Origin: Marvania coccoides
Taxonomy: Eukaryota > Chlorophyta > Trebouxiophyceae > Chlorellales > Chlorellaceae
Reading direction: 5' to 3'
Assembly: GCA_963854735.1 (NCBI GenBank)
Contig: OY978100.1
Span: 1,178,001 to 1,242,000, forward strand
Length of the DNA stretch: 64,000 nt
In this document: positions 1 through 9,362 of the stretch, one piece after another
Layout: each line of letters begins with the position of its first letter
Numbering within the stretch: position 1 is the stretch's first letter
Position numbers and translations under genes: made by a program
The notes under the pieces: model-generated
The model's input: the letters and a program-made list of their open reading frames with translations, nothing else
The model's database searches: none
What the model was told of the DNA's origin: nothing

Positions 1-81
1 TGTTGATTAATTTTTGCAAATCATGAACACAAAAGGCCATCCAAAGCTGGTTTCAATATCATTTAGGAGCCGAAAACTAGG

Positions 82-1182
82 TCAGGTGCTTTTCGTTACG
101 CCTCCACCATTAAATTCGTTCTTTTTATCCTTCCAAACAAGAGGGTTGGCCGGTCCAGCGCACACCTCCCCCGGATGCACCCCAATCAGGTAGCGCCGCG
201 CATCTGCGCGCTGGTTGTCGTTCTCAGGTGCCGCCATCCTGATCTCTCTGTCCATCCAGATAACGGTGAAAATACGGCGGATGAGGTCACTGGCGTTGGG
301 CCCAGCCCTGTGGAAGGTCCACCCGGCGTGGAAGGAGTAGAACTCTCCGAGGTCAAATGCCCCCTTAACCACCGAGTAACTGCCGGCAGCCACAGCTGCA
401 CCGACGGCGGCGTCGCTGGCTGCACCGATGCCGCCCCCGCGCCCCAGGTCGGCTTTGTGGGAACCTGCGACGAACTCCAGGGCGCCCATGGTGTCGGTGA
501 CGGGTTGCAATGGGATCCTAGAAATAGAAAGAGTTATGTGAAATAGAAAGAATTAGGAGAAAAAGAAATTCAAAAAAAGAAAAGAAAAAAAAAAGCGATA
601 GTTGCTATTGATTGGCGGCTTCAAAATAAGGCAACAAAAAATCCGGATGTTTACCAGGCAGTCACGGTCTTGTCTGAGGAGAGAGGCCTGCGAAAGATAG
701 GATTGGAAACACATTTAAGGCGAGGAAAAGCTGGGAAAGCGAGGAATTAGAAGGAAAACAGCACACCAGTAGAACTGGTCGGCGTGGTAGGGGGTGTGGC
801 CGCCGCCCGGGGGTTTGTAGAGTGCCTGATCGTGGTAAATGCGCACGCCTGAGACCCCCATCAGCTCTGCAGCGATTCTTGCGAGGCGCTTGGAGAAGGC
901 CAGCTCACGAACCTGCGGGTTCGTGCGCCACAGATTGATGATCTGCTGGAACGCCTTGCCGTAGGAGGGATCTGCGTTGTCCTTGACCATCTGCTCGTCC
1001 ATGGGAGGGGCCTCAGACGCAGCGGCGACGGCAGCGTCGATCTCGTTCTCGTAGTGCGCCAGGAGATCCGGCGACAGGACGGATTTGAGCCTGACGAAGC
1101 CGTTGTCGCGATACGACGTCTTTTGTTCTTCCGTGAGGGCGAACGGCGCGTCGAGCTCGGCTTTAATTTTACTGTCAGCCAT
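82..1182 (-). CDS. Phytanoyl-CoA dioxygenase (PhyH) family protein, 283 aa
   Basis: Two exons, 1182-767 and 517-82, join to 284 codons. The intron runs from GTGTGC to a TTTCTAG acceptor, and the join restores the family-typical ...FYWIPLQPVTDTMGAL. PhyH proteins are Fe(II)/2-oxoglutarate oxygenases that hydroxylate lipid-like or small-molecule substrates. The HxD iron ligands are visible as HAD (about H133 and D135), followed by the distal histidine in FHAGWTFHRAGPN (about H208) and an arginine pair near 219-220 that would bind 2-oxoglutarate. I chose ATG 1182 (MADSKIK) because the homologous part starts soon after it; an upstream in-frame start at 1227 is possible. No targeting peptide is obvious. 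The substrate cannot be read from sequence. Family confidence is high. Confidence 0.85.
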
Positions 1183-1805
1183 GATGGACGAGACTTTGAT
1201 AATTGGGACTGCAGAGATGCTGCACAAAATTAAAAAACTATTTTGAAATTGCTTTAATAAAAAAATGAGATGACAATGGTTGGCCTCGTCGCCTTATCTT
1301 CGTCCCAATTTTTCTTTATTGTTTTTGAATTTGTTGAGCTTATAAGACTTCAAACAAACTCCTAAAAACATTCAAAAATTCTATTGCGTACCCTATAGTA
1401 GCCTAGGCCACGGTGGATGAAAAAAACAGCCGCATTCCCACTTACATATTTCCCAGCGTCGCCTCTTTCACAACGCAATGCAACCTCCCTGGGCACCACC
1501 CCTCAGTCAAGACCAAAGCACATGTGCACATGTACATGCATCATATTTTGGATGTCAACTGAACTTGACACCATTCGCAGACACAGAAGGGGGGGGGGGG
1601 GGGGGGGGGGCACGACAATGAGAGAGCAGAGTCTTTCCGGCAAACAAAGAAAATCCGTTCTTTCACTTAATCGCAAATTTTCGACGCTTTTGAAGTAATA
1701 AATCTTTGCCTTTTTGTTCTTGAATTACTTTCGCATTAGAATCTTGTAATAAAAGTCCCATGCACCAGTTAACCAAAAAACACCAACGTGCACTCGCATT
1801 CCAGA
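1183..1805. other. Spacer between PhyH-like gene and Cactin; contains a 22-nt G run
   Basis: AT-rich spacer holding the promoter side of the PhyH-like gene and the 3' side of Cactin. It contains an uninterrupted run of 22 G at 1589-1610. A 93-codon frame at 1417-1698 spans the G run and looks accidental. No other gene is supported. Confidence 0.6.
1589..1610. repeat. Poly-G homopolymer, 22 nt
   Basis: Direct reading shows 22 consecutive G. Its length could be a sequencing estimate, since such runs are error-prone. On one strand it could form G-quadruplex structures. Confidence 0.9.
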
Positions 1806-4343
1806 CTACCGCCTGTAGAACTGGCGCTTGAAGTTAAAGTACAGGTGCAGGATGCCGCGCTCGTACACGCACTTGAATCCGCGCTTGGGGTTCAGCTCCC
1901 AGTCCTTGTTGACCACCCTGAAGGCGATGTCCTCATAGGGCGGCCCCGCCGAAAACCGCACGATGCAGGTGCTGCCGTCCTCCGCCTCGGGGTCGCGCTC
2001 CACCTTGTAGGTGGGCGCCTTGGAGGGGTCGATGAGGTCGGGGTAGAAAATATTGAACTTGTAGCCTTGCACTGTTTTGGGTGGGGGGTTGTCACCGTCG
2101 TAGTGCGTTTTATTGTACTTGTTCCAGTCGTACCCGGTGTGCACGCGGTTGAAGTATTTGGGCTTGCGCGGGCGGTACTTTTCGTGCCACCAGTAGACTT
2201 GGCTTTCAACGCCGACTTCGCCGCCAAATGGCGCGTCCCCGGCTTCAGACATGTCGCCCATAGCACGCGCAGCAGCAGCGCGGAACCGCTCATCGTCGCC
2301 GTCCCCAGCGGCGGCAGCGCCAGAGCCGGAAGCCCCCGCCCCCGCCACCAAATTTTGCAGGAGCGGGTTGGTGGCCCCCAGCAGCGGTCCCGCGGCGCGA
2401 GGGTTGGCCACCATCTGCCGGTACAGCCGGTCCGCGTTCACAGAGGTCCTGGCGGCCGCGCCGCCAGCCGCCGCTGCTGCTGCGGCCGCCGCCGCTTCCC
2501 GGAACCTTTGCCGCTCTTTTTCGCGGACCTGCGCGCGCAGCAGGGACAGCATGCGCGCGTCCTCCTCCTCCGGCACCACGTCGTGCCCCACCACGTGCTC
2601 TGGGGGCAGCGGGCGCGGAGAGAAGTCTCCCGCCGCCCTGGTGGCGTCCCGCTCATCGGCATCCAAGTCGCCCCAGGCACGGGGCTCCCCTCTGGCAGCG
2701 TACTCAGCCGCAGCGGCAGCGCCCTCTTCAGCTTCTGGGGCAGCAGTATGCTCAGCAGGCCCAGCAGCAGCGGTTGAACGGCGAATGTCCACTGCAGCAA
2801 GAGCTGCAAGCTCAGCGTCCTCAGGAGAAGAAGCCCCAGCAGCAGGCGCAGACACAGCCCCTCCCTCCGCCTCCTCCTCTCCTTCCACCTCGTCCTCTGG
2901 AAGCTCAATATCCTCTTCATTCGCTGCAGCTGCTGCAGCAGGAGGCGCCCCAGCCTCGACTTCCGCACCACCCCCTCCGCCGCCTTCTTCTGCCCTCCCC
3001 TTTTCTTCGCGCTCAAACTCCCTCGCTGCCGCCGCCGCGTCCTCCTGCCGCGCCCTCTCCGCGCGCTCCGCCTCCATCCTGGCCTGCGCAGCGCGGTCTT
3101 TTCCGCCCACCAGCGCCTTGGGCACGTCAGCGCCCGCCATCACCTTCTCCAGGTGCCTCTCCATCATAGAAGCGTGGAACTCGCGCAGCACGGCACGAGC
3201 TTTGTACACCTCCAGCCGCCGCAGCACTGCAGCCCAGTACTCGGGGTCAGCAGCCTCCCCTGAGTCCAGTTGGTCGTGGATTCCATTTTCAAGCGCTGCC
3301 AGCTCTGAGTAGGGTTTCCCGGCCAGCATGACCGCCACGTCAGCGTCCAACGACTCGTGCCATCCTGCCTCACGCAGGGCGTACTGCTGCGGCACCGGCT
3401 GCCCCCGCATGCGCGCCCGATCGACGGCGTCCTGCTTGGCCGCCGCCGCCAGCTCGTGCTCGGTCACCGCCGCCAGAGCGCGCCAAAACGGCACGTGCGA
3501 GGCATCCCGCGCGTCCAGCTCCGCGTACTCGGTGATGTCCGCCTGCAGCTCCTTCAGCTGCCACAGATTCAAGGCGGCCACCACCGCCGAGGGATCGCTC
3601 TCGCTGGGGTCAAATCCGTCCAAAAGAAAGAGGTTGTTGGTGATCAAGTCGATAGCCTTGGGTCTCCCCGCCTCCATGCGCTGCCGCGCGCGCACTTTCA
3701 CCTGCTCTAGGTGGAATTCCTCCTCCTTACGCTCCAAATCTACGGCTTCAACGGCCGCACGCTCCCTCTGAATCGCCTCCAGCTCCTCCGCCAGCGCCTC
3801 CCGCTCCTGCTCGCGCTGCTCCCGCCGCAGCTTCACCTTGTCGATCTCCTCCAGCCGCTCCGCCTGCCGCCGCTGCTCCGCGTTGGCGGTGAGATCTTGG
3901 ATGGCAACGCCAGACTCAACCTGCTTCTCGATCTTCTTGCCCCACACGAACCGCTCGCTCAGGCGGGGATCCCCGAACGGGTTGTCCTCGTCGGTGTAGC
4001 CAAACCCGCCCAGACCGCCGTGCTTCTTCAGGTGCTTTTCCACTTTTTTTGCCTGCGTGATTTTTTGAAGAGGGGTAATTTAGTTTTATGGCGGGAAGAT
4101 TCGACGTGGAATTCGGCAGCTGTGCACTGTACTGTTGCCAGTAAATGTTTGGTTGATTAGGTTCGCAATGTGCCCACTCACCATTTTGGCAGCGTTGCGG
4201 CGGCGGCGGTCTTCCTCGTCGCTGCTGCTGCTGCTGCTGGTGTCATCGGAGGAGGAGGAGCGCTCGCGCCTGCGCTTCTTGCTCTTTTCCTTCTTCTCTC
4301 GCTTCCGCTTCCGCTCCTTTCGCTCTTTTTTCTCTTTTCCCAT
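1806..4343 (-). CDS. CACTIN: Cactin, spliceosome-associated protein, 802 aa
   Basis: Two exons: 4343-4182 (54 codons, basic/serine start MGKEKKERKERKRKR...SSSSDDTSS) and 4052-1806. The intron begins GTGAGT and ends CGCAG, in phase 0. Exon 2 opens with KHLKKHGGLGGFGYTDEDNP, the conserved N-terminal Cactin motif. It then has a long charged coiled-coil region, an acidic alanine/glutamate-rich linker, and the hallmark C-terminal domain: YRPRKPKYFNRVHTGYDWNK, then a stretch ending FKCVYERGILHLYFNFKRQFYRR. Cactin is a nuclear RS-rich protein of the C complex; it promotes splicing of weak introns and sister-chromatid cohesion in other eukaryotes. Length and both end domains fit the family. The low-complexity middle is species-specific. 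Confidence 0.96.
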
Positions 4344-4724
4344 TTTAAATTTCGGTGATGAACTTTCGATGTGAAAACAATGCTCACTCCATGTTCAGAT
4401 AAGCGCCGGGAGAGAACAACTTAATACATTAATTATAAAAATAACGAATTCATAAATGGAAACCCTCTTTTTAGCGTGAGAACTTTTTTTTGGTCTGCAT
4501 AATTTTTCCAAGCAATGCCTCTTGTTCATTTCTCCTCTTAGAGGAGCACTCGCACTTCAGAGCCCTTGGCATGCCTCCTGCCAAGTCAGAGCTCGCCTTT
4601 CAGCTTTAATAACAAAAGTAATTAAATTAAATGTCACAGGGACGTCACCCCCCCCCCCCCCCCCCCCCGCTCATTCTCTCTCAAAAATATCACAAATAAA
4701 TAAAATTTTGTCAGGATTTTTTCT
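4344..4724. other. Spacer with a 21-nt C run
   Basis: AT-rich spacer upstream of Cactin and downstream of the SET-domain gene, both on the minus strand. It contains 21 C at 4648-4668. No gene is supported. Confidence 0.6.
4648..4668. repeat. Poly-C homopolymer, 21 nt
   Basis: Direct reading shows 21 consecutive C. It equals a G run on the other strand and resembles the run at 1589-1610. Confidence 0.9.
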
Positions 4725-6281
4725 TCACGCAATGCCATCATCAAAGAAGCTCTCCCAATCCGTGGGCCGCCCCTCTTTATCCAGCAGCCCTAGGCGCTTC
4801 AACCTCCGCTCCGCATAAAACTCCATTTCGTTCAACCGCTCCAGCCGATTCGCAAACGACGCTTGCGCCGCCGCCAGCGCCTCCTTTTCCCCCATCCGCA
4901 CCGTCACCGCCGCCGCCAGCCTGCTCCCGGGCGCCGCCCTTTTCAGCGCCGCGATATCTTCATCAACGCTGGTCGGATACCCTTCAAGAGCTGCAGCGCA
5001 CCCGTCGACCATCGACTGGCACACCGCCTGCTCGTTATCTTCGCTAATTGGCAGCTGCATGTGCCCCCACACCTCGTCCCTGAAAATTGACTCCAGGAGG
5101 AAAGCGTCGCCACCTTGCACGTTCACCAAGCGCAGCATGGGCAGCAGGGATTCGGGGGTGCCCGCGCCCGCCCGCAGCACGAACTCCTGCGACTGCTGCA
5201 GCCCCGCCAGCTCCAGGATGTCGATTTTGTCGTCGAAGAAGCGATCGTCTTCGGGGAGCGCCACCGTGAGAGCAAAAGTGCCCTCGGTGGCTGCAGTTAC
5301 GCCGTGGTCCAGAAGAATAGACCCCTCGGTGCGCCCAGGCCCGAAATCCCTGCAGTATATATACATAGACATGCGATTAGTAAGAGAAAAGAGAAAAAAA
5401 ATCACGAAAAACTCGATATTTTAAGAGGCGTCTATTAATTATTTCGCTTTTTCTCACATTGTGATGGGTTCGCCCTCTGCCAGCGCGCGTTCCGCCTCCA
5501 CCGCCAGCGCCTTGCCGCGGTTGAAGATGCCCGCGCTCTTCAGGGCCCACCCCACGCCCGCTCCCTGCCCCTTTGCGTGCCCGGTCATGTCTGCCAGCGG
5601 CACCAGTGCCATTTCATCGCCATCTAAAGGCGCGTGGCTGCGGGCGCGCACCGTGCACGCCGCCCACAAGAACTTCTCCAGGGTGAAGTGCTCGGGCGGG
5701 AAAACGGCGGGGTTGGGCGCGAACAGCGCCGCCTCGAGCTCCACGTAGCGGCGCTCAAAGAAAGCGCGATAGCCCTCCACTGCGGCCGCCAACTGCGTGC
5801 CTTGCAGCTCCGCCAGCTCCGAGTTGGTCCAGACTACCGGGCTGGCCGCTTCTTTGGGCAAGGAAGAAAGGTAGGGGAGCAGGGGGGAGGCGGGGTCGCC
5901 GCGAGCGTGCAGCAGCAAAAGCGCCACCGCCAGCCATGGCTCAAGGTCTTCCACGTAGGCCCCGATGGCTGACTGCTTGGCGGTGTCTTTTGTGATCCAT
6001 GCGGCGTCGGGGATGGAGGCCAGGGTCTCCCCCTTGGCCACAGGCTTGGCTGCCACGAGGCCACCGCCGCCGGGCGCCAATCGCACGCCCAGCTTGGAGC
6101 TCTCTACGCCCAGGGTGTCCAGCCAGGTGAGGAGGTCGCCGGAGACCGCGGTGGAGGCCGCTTGGAGGCGGGTGCGCGGGTTGAGAGGTGGTGCTGGCGA
6201 TCTCCAACAGATTTTTGCTGCTCGTTGGGAGGCCAAACCTGTCGCGGGGCGCGCGCCCGGGCGTTGAGAGAACAGCTTCAT
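4725..6281 (-). CDS. SET-domain protein, Rubisco LSMT-like (plastid protein-lysine methyltransferase family), 482 aa
   Basis: Exons 6281-5458 and 5349-4725; donor GTGAGA, acceptor CTGCAG. Splicing gives ...EPITMDFGPGRTEGSILLDHG, the LSMT-type end of the SET domain (compare ITMDYG...LLDYG). Domain order: N-terminal plastid-like presequence (about 1-45, rich in S/A/R); split SET domain (about 60-310) with a long helical insert; Rubisco-binding-like helical C-terminus (about 310-480). Family members trimethylate lysines of plastid proteins such as Rubisco large subunit or aldolase using SAM. Oddity: the usual N-H-S SET motif reads DMTGHA (231-236), so the SAM-contacting Asn appears to be Gly. 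The enzyme may be altered or inactive. Head-to-head with TFIIE-alpha, 242 bp apart. Confidence 0.85.
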
Positions 6282-6523
6282 TTCAGATCTTTTTTAAGCG
6301 ACTGTAATTGGGACCGAACAAGCTGTGAGTCGGGCCAAAAGAAATTTTCTATTTCTTGTTTTTTTTAACAAAACGGTCGATGGCTGGCTATTTAGGGCAC
6401 AGACCCGCCTCAACAACGCAGGTCATATTTCGGCCTGTGTTTGGATGGCGCGGCTGTCGATTTCTTTTCTGAAAATGAACAACTGAGCGTTTGTGATCGT
6501 TTAGCGTGTGTGGGCCTCTGGCC

Positions 6524-8106
6524 ATGTCGACGCACACTGCCACTCGGGCCCTCGGAGGGACGGAAGGCTACCGCAGGCTGGCCCGCCTGCTGGTGCGGGC
6601 GTTTTACAGCGGCGAGGTACCCCCTCCAGAAGCAGATGCCAAGGATGAAAACGCTCCCCAGCCTACGGGCAGGGGATCCAAGCTGCCCAAAGTAGGTCAT
6701 CACCACGATATTTGCCAGGCCGCTCGGTCTGCTCGTGTCCAACCCCCTCTCTTTGCTCTATTTCCCTACCTCACACTTCTTTTCATTCTCCCCGCCCGCC
6801 CCCCCCCCCCCACCTCCCTCTCAAACAGCACACCTTCCCCGGCCTGGCCGTGCTGCTCATAGACTACCTGGCCTCCCCCAAAGTGGACGGCTACGCCGAC
6901 GAGGCCTCCGTGGCTGCAGACCTGCGGCTCTCCCAGAAAAATGTCCGGAAGGCGCTGCGGTACTTGGAGGGCGAGGGCCTGGTGGCCGCGGAGTCGGTGA
7001 AGTTCGCGTTCAAGCGGCGCAACGCCGAGGAGGTGGATGACCCCGAGGTGGAGGAGCGCAAGCGCCGCGAAACGCACGTATTTTGGTGCATCGATTTCCC
7101 CCGCATGGTGGACTCCCTCCGCCTGCGGCTGCACCGCACGCGGGAGACGCTGCGGCGGCAGGTGGAGGGCGCGGAGGCGGTACAGCAGTATCTCTGCCCA
7201 ATGTGCGGCTCGCAGTACTCCAGCCTGGACGCTGCAGCGCTTGTAGATCCGTTTTCCGGCGTGTTCCGCTGCGAAATCGAAAGCTGCCGGCAGGAGCTGG
7301 TGGAGCGCACGGAGGGGCCCACGGCGGGCGGCGCTTCGGGCGCCTCCCGCCGCGAGCGGCAGACCTTCTTCAGGGACCTTCGCACGCGGTTTGAGGACCA
7401 ATTAAAACCGATCATCGATCAGTTGGAGAAACTGAAGGAGGTGGCGCCCCCCGACTACGGGCTGCTGCAGGACTGGTACCAGGCAAAGAAGGAGGAGGCG
7501 GCGCGGCGGGCCAAGCGCCTGGAGGCCGCCCGGCGCAAGGTGGCAGCGGCCGGCGGCGCCGCGGCCGCGGAGCTCACTGATGAGCAGCTGCTGGAGTGGG
7601 CGGAGCGCGCGCAGGTGGTGGTGGCGCTGCCTGGATCGAAGGAAGCGGCAGGCGCAGCGGCTGTGCCTGGAAAGGAGCTTCCAGCGTGGTTTAGAGGGGA
7701 AGAAGTGGCTTCGGCCAGGGTGGGAGCAGTTGGGTCGGGCGCGGGCGGTGCAGGGGCTCAGGGACAAGAGGAGCAGCGCCAGCTGCTGGAGCAGCAGTAT
7801 CTGGAGCAGTATTTGGCTCAGGTGAGGGCGCAGCAGGCGGCGGGAGCGGGCGCAGCGGAGGGCGATGCGAAGAAGAGGGTGCGGCTGGAGCAGGGCTGGG
7901 CGCCGGCAGCGGGAGCGGCAGGAGAAGACGGTGGAGGGGTTAAAGCGGAAGAGGTGAAGGAAGAAGAGGTGAAGGCGGAAGAGATGAAGGCGGAAGGAGA
8001 AGGAGAAGAGGGCGGCGGCATTAAATGGGAAGGTGCAGAAGCGGAGGATGTAGGAGCGGCGAATGGCGATGGTGGAGATGACGAACTAGAGTGGGAGGAT
8101 GCATGA
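6524..8106 (+). CDS. TFIIEα: Transcription initiation factor IIE subunit alpha, 481 aa
   Basis: Exons 6524-6691 and 6829-8106; donor GTAGGT, acceptor AACAG, phase 0. TFIIE-alpha recruits TFIIH to the RNA polymerase II pre-initiation complex. The winged-helix region spans about residues 5-150 (YRRLARLLVRAFY, then FPGLAVLLIDYLASPKVDGY and LRLSQKNVRKALRYLEGEGLV). It is followed by HVFWCIDFPRMVDSLRLRLH and a zinc ribbon with C179, C182, C204 and C209. The tail is low-complexity and ends in repeated KAEE/VKEEE blocks and an acidic EWED end, as in other TFIIE-alpha proteins. The second cysteine pair is spaced CX4C rather than CX2C. The first ATG after an in-frame stop was chosen. Confidence 0.93.
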
Positions 8107-8187
8107 TATTAATTAAATAAGCGACACTTGAATGAATGGATGATAGTGCCGAGAAAATAATAATAATAAAGTAAAGAAAAATTGCCG

Positions 8188-8328
8188 TCATTCGTCTTGT
8201 TTCTTGGAAGGAGTCTTCTCAGGAGGCGTGATAACGCTGTGATGAGCAGTGTATCCATGCCAGAGGGCCATGCACGGGAAGATGGCAACAGTGGCTGGAG
8301 GAGTGCACTCTGTGCACTGTGACAGCAT
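8188..8328 (-). CDS. Possible 46-aa microprotein divergent from SDH4
   Basis: A short open frame starting MLSQCTECTPPATVAIFPCM and ending in a charged tail, TPPEKTPSKKQDE. It has a C-x2-C pair, one short hydrophobic stretch and a His-rich loop. The start lies 148 bp from the divergent start of SDH4, so a shared promoter is possible. Its local base composition is more coding-like than the AT-rich flanks. I do not recognise the family. Being next to SDH4 and the size of small respiratory-complex subunits is suggestive only. The same frame stays open for about 19 codons upstream without another ATG, so a 5' exon is possible. Confidence 0.35.
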   Translation of the reverse strand: MLSQCTECTPPATVAIFPCMALWHGYTAHHSVITPPEKTPSKKQDE

Positions 8329-8476
8329 GAGACTCTTGCCATCATTGGAAACCCTTCCAGAAAAACGCTTGAAACAGGTGTTTCGAAACTTTTCATTTCA
8401 TTTTATTAGGGACGAGGAGCCCGCGACACGCCTGTAACTTTGCTTTACAAAAGATTGGTTAGTAAATCGATCGAAA

Positions 8477-9100
8477 ATGTTCAACAAAATTCTGTTTGCC
8501 GACGCCGCGGGCTCAGGGGTTCAGAAAATGTATGGACAGTCACATTTTGCGCTGGCAACCCTACTCCCGGCGTCCCTGGTGTCTCCCTCGGACGGCATCC
8601 CCGCAAAGATTGCCGATGTTGGGCTCGCAGCGGTCATCCCCTTCCATAGTCACGTGGCCTTGAACTTTGGTATGTTTCAGCTTCAAGGATCACTCCCGCA
8701 AGCTCTGGGTTTTCGCACCGACCAGCCACATTTTTCAAACTTTCCGCCTACTTGTTCACCGCCTTCATTTTTTCCTTCTTCGCTGCAGTGGTCAGCGACT
8801 ACGTGCCCCGCTTGTTGCAAGTTCCTGCTCGGCTGGGCGTGCTCGGCTTCTCTGGCATAATGTTTGCTGGCCTCATGAAGCTGAGCTTGATGGGGCCTGG
8901 CATCGGCGGTGAGTGATTTTTTTTTGATTTTTTTTGTTCATTACATGGGCTTGGTTTGGAAGTTGATTAGTCGATTCTTGTTATTGAGAGAGGTATATTG
9001 TATCTAAAGCGCGCACACCATTGGTTCATTATCATTATTTTGTTGTTCAGGGAGCATAAAGGAGCTGTGGAAGGCTCCCGCCGCCAAGGAGAAGGCTTGA
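8477..9100 (+). CDS. SDH4: Succinate dehydrogenase membrane anchor subunit 4 (CybS-like), 120 aa
   Basis: Three exons: 8477-8669, 8789-8908, 9051-9100. Donors are GTATGT and GTGAGT; acceptors are CTGCAG and TTCAG. The frame holds through both joins and gives 121 codons. The protein is the small haem-containing anchor of mitochondrial complex II. Diagnostic features are the segment SHFALATLLPASLVSPSDG, the haem-ligand region PFHSHVALNF, and the quinone-site S-D-Y in VVSDYVPRLL (splice join inside). These are followed by two hydrophobic helices (LGVLGFSGIMFAGLMKLSLMG) and the short end IKELWKAP. Length fits CybS without a long presequence. The original identification depended on splicing, since no single exon is long. 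Confidence 0.88.
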
Positions 9101-9362
9101 AGAGCGAGCCAGCCACTGTATTGTATGAATATAAACAGAGAGAAAGAGAGAGAGAGTAGCCCGCAGCTGGCCGTGGCCAGAAGAAAGGACATAGCATCCA
9201 TCGTAGAAAACCAATTGAATATGAACTGATGATGAATATAATAGAATAGGGTAGAGAAAGATATGCTTCGATTTTGTAGAGTTAAATAACAAACCAATAG
9301 AGATTCTTCTTGGGAAAGATATAGAAGACTCTTATTATGCTAAAGCGGTTGATTTCCTGGTG

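Noticed and set aside
1417..1698. Plus-strand 93-codon frame
   Set aside because: Spans the 22-G run and has AT-rich, non-coding composition on both sides.
2251..3312. Long plus-strand frame opposite Cactin
   Set aside because: Mirror of the GC-rich Cactin exon; Ser/Ala-rich output is typical of antisense frames.
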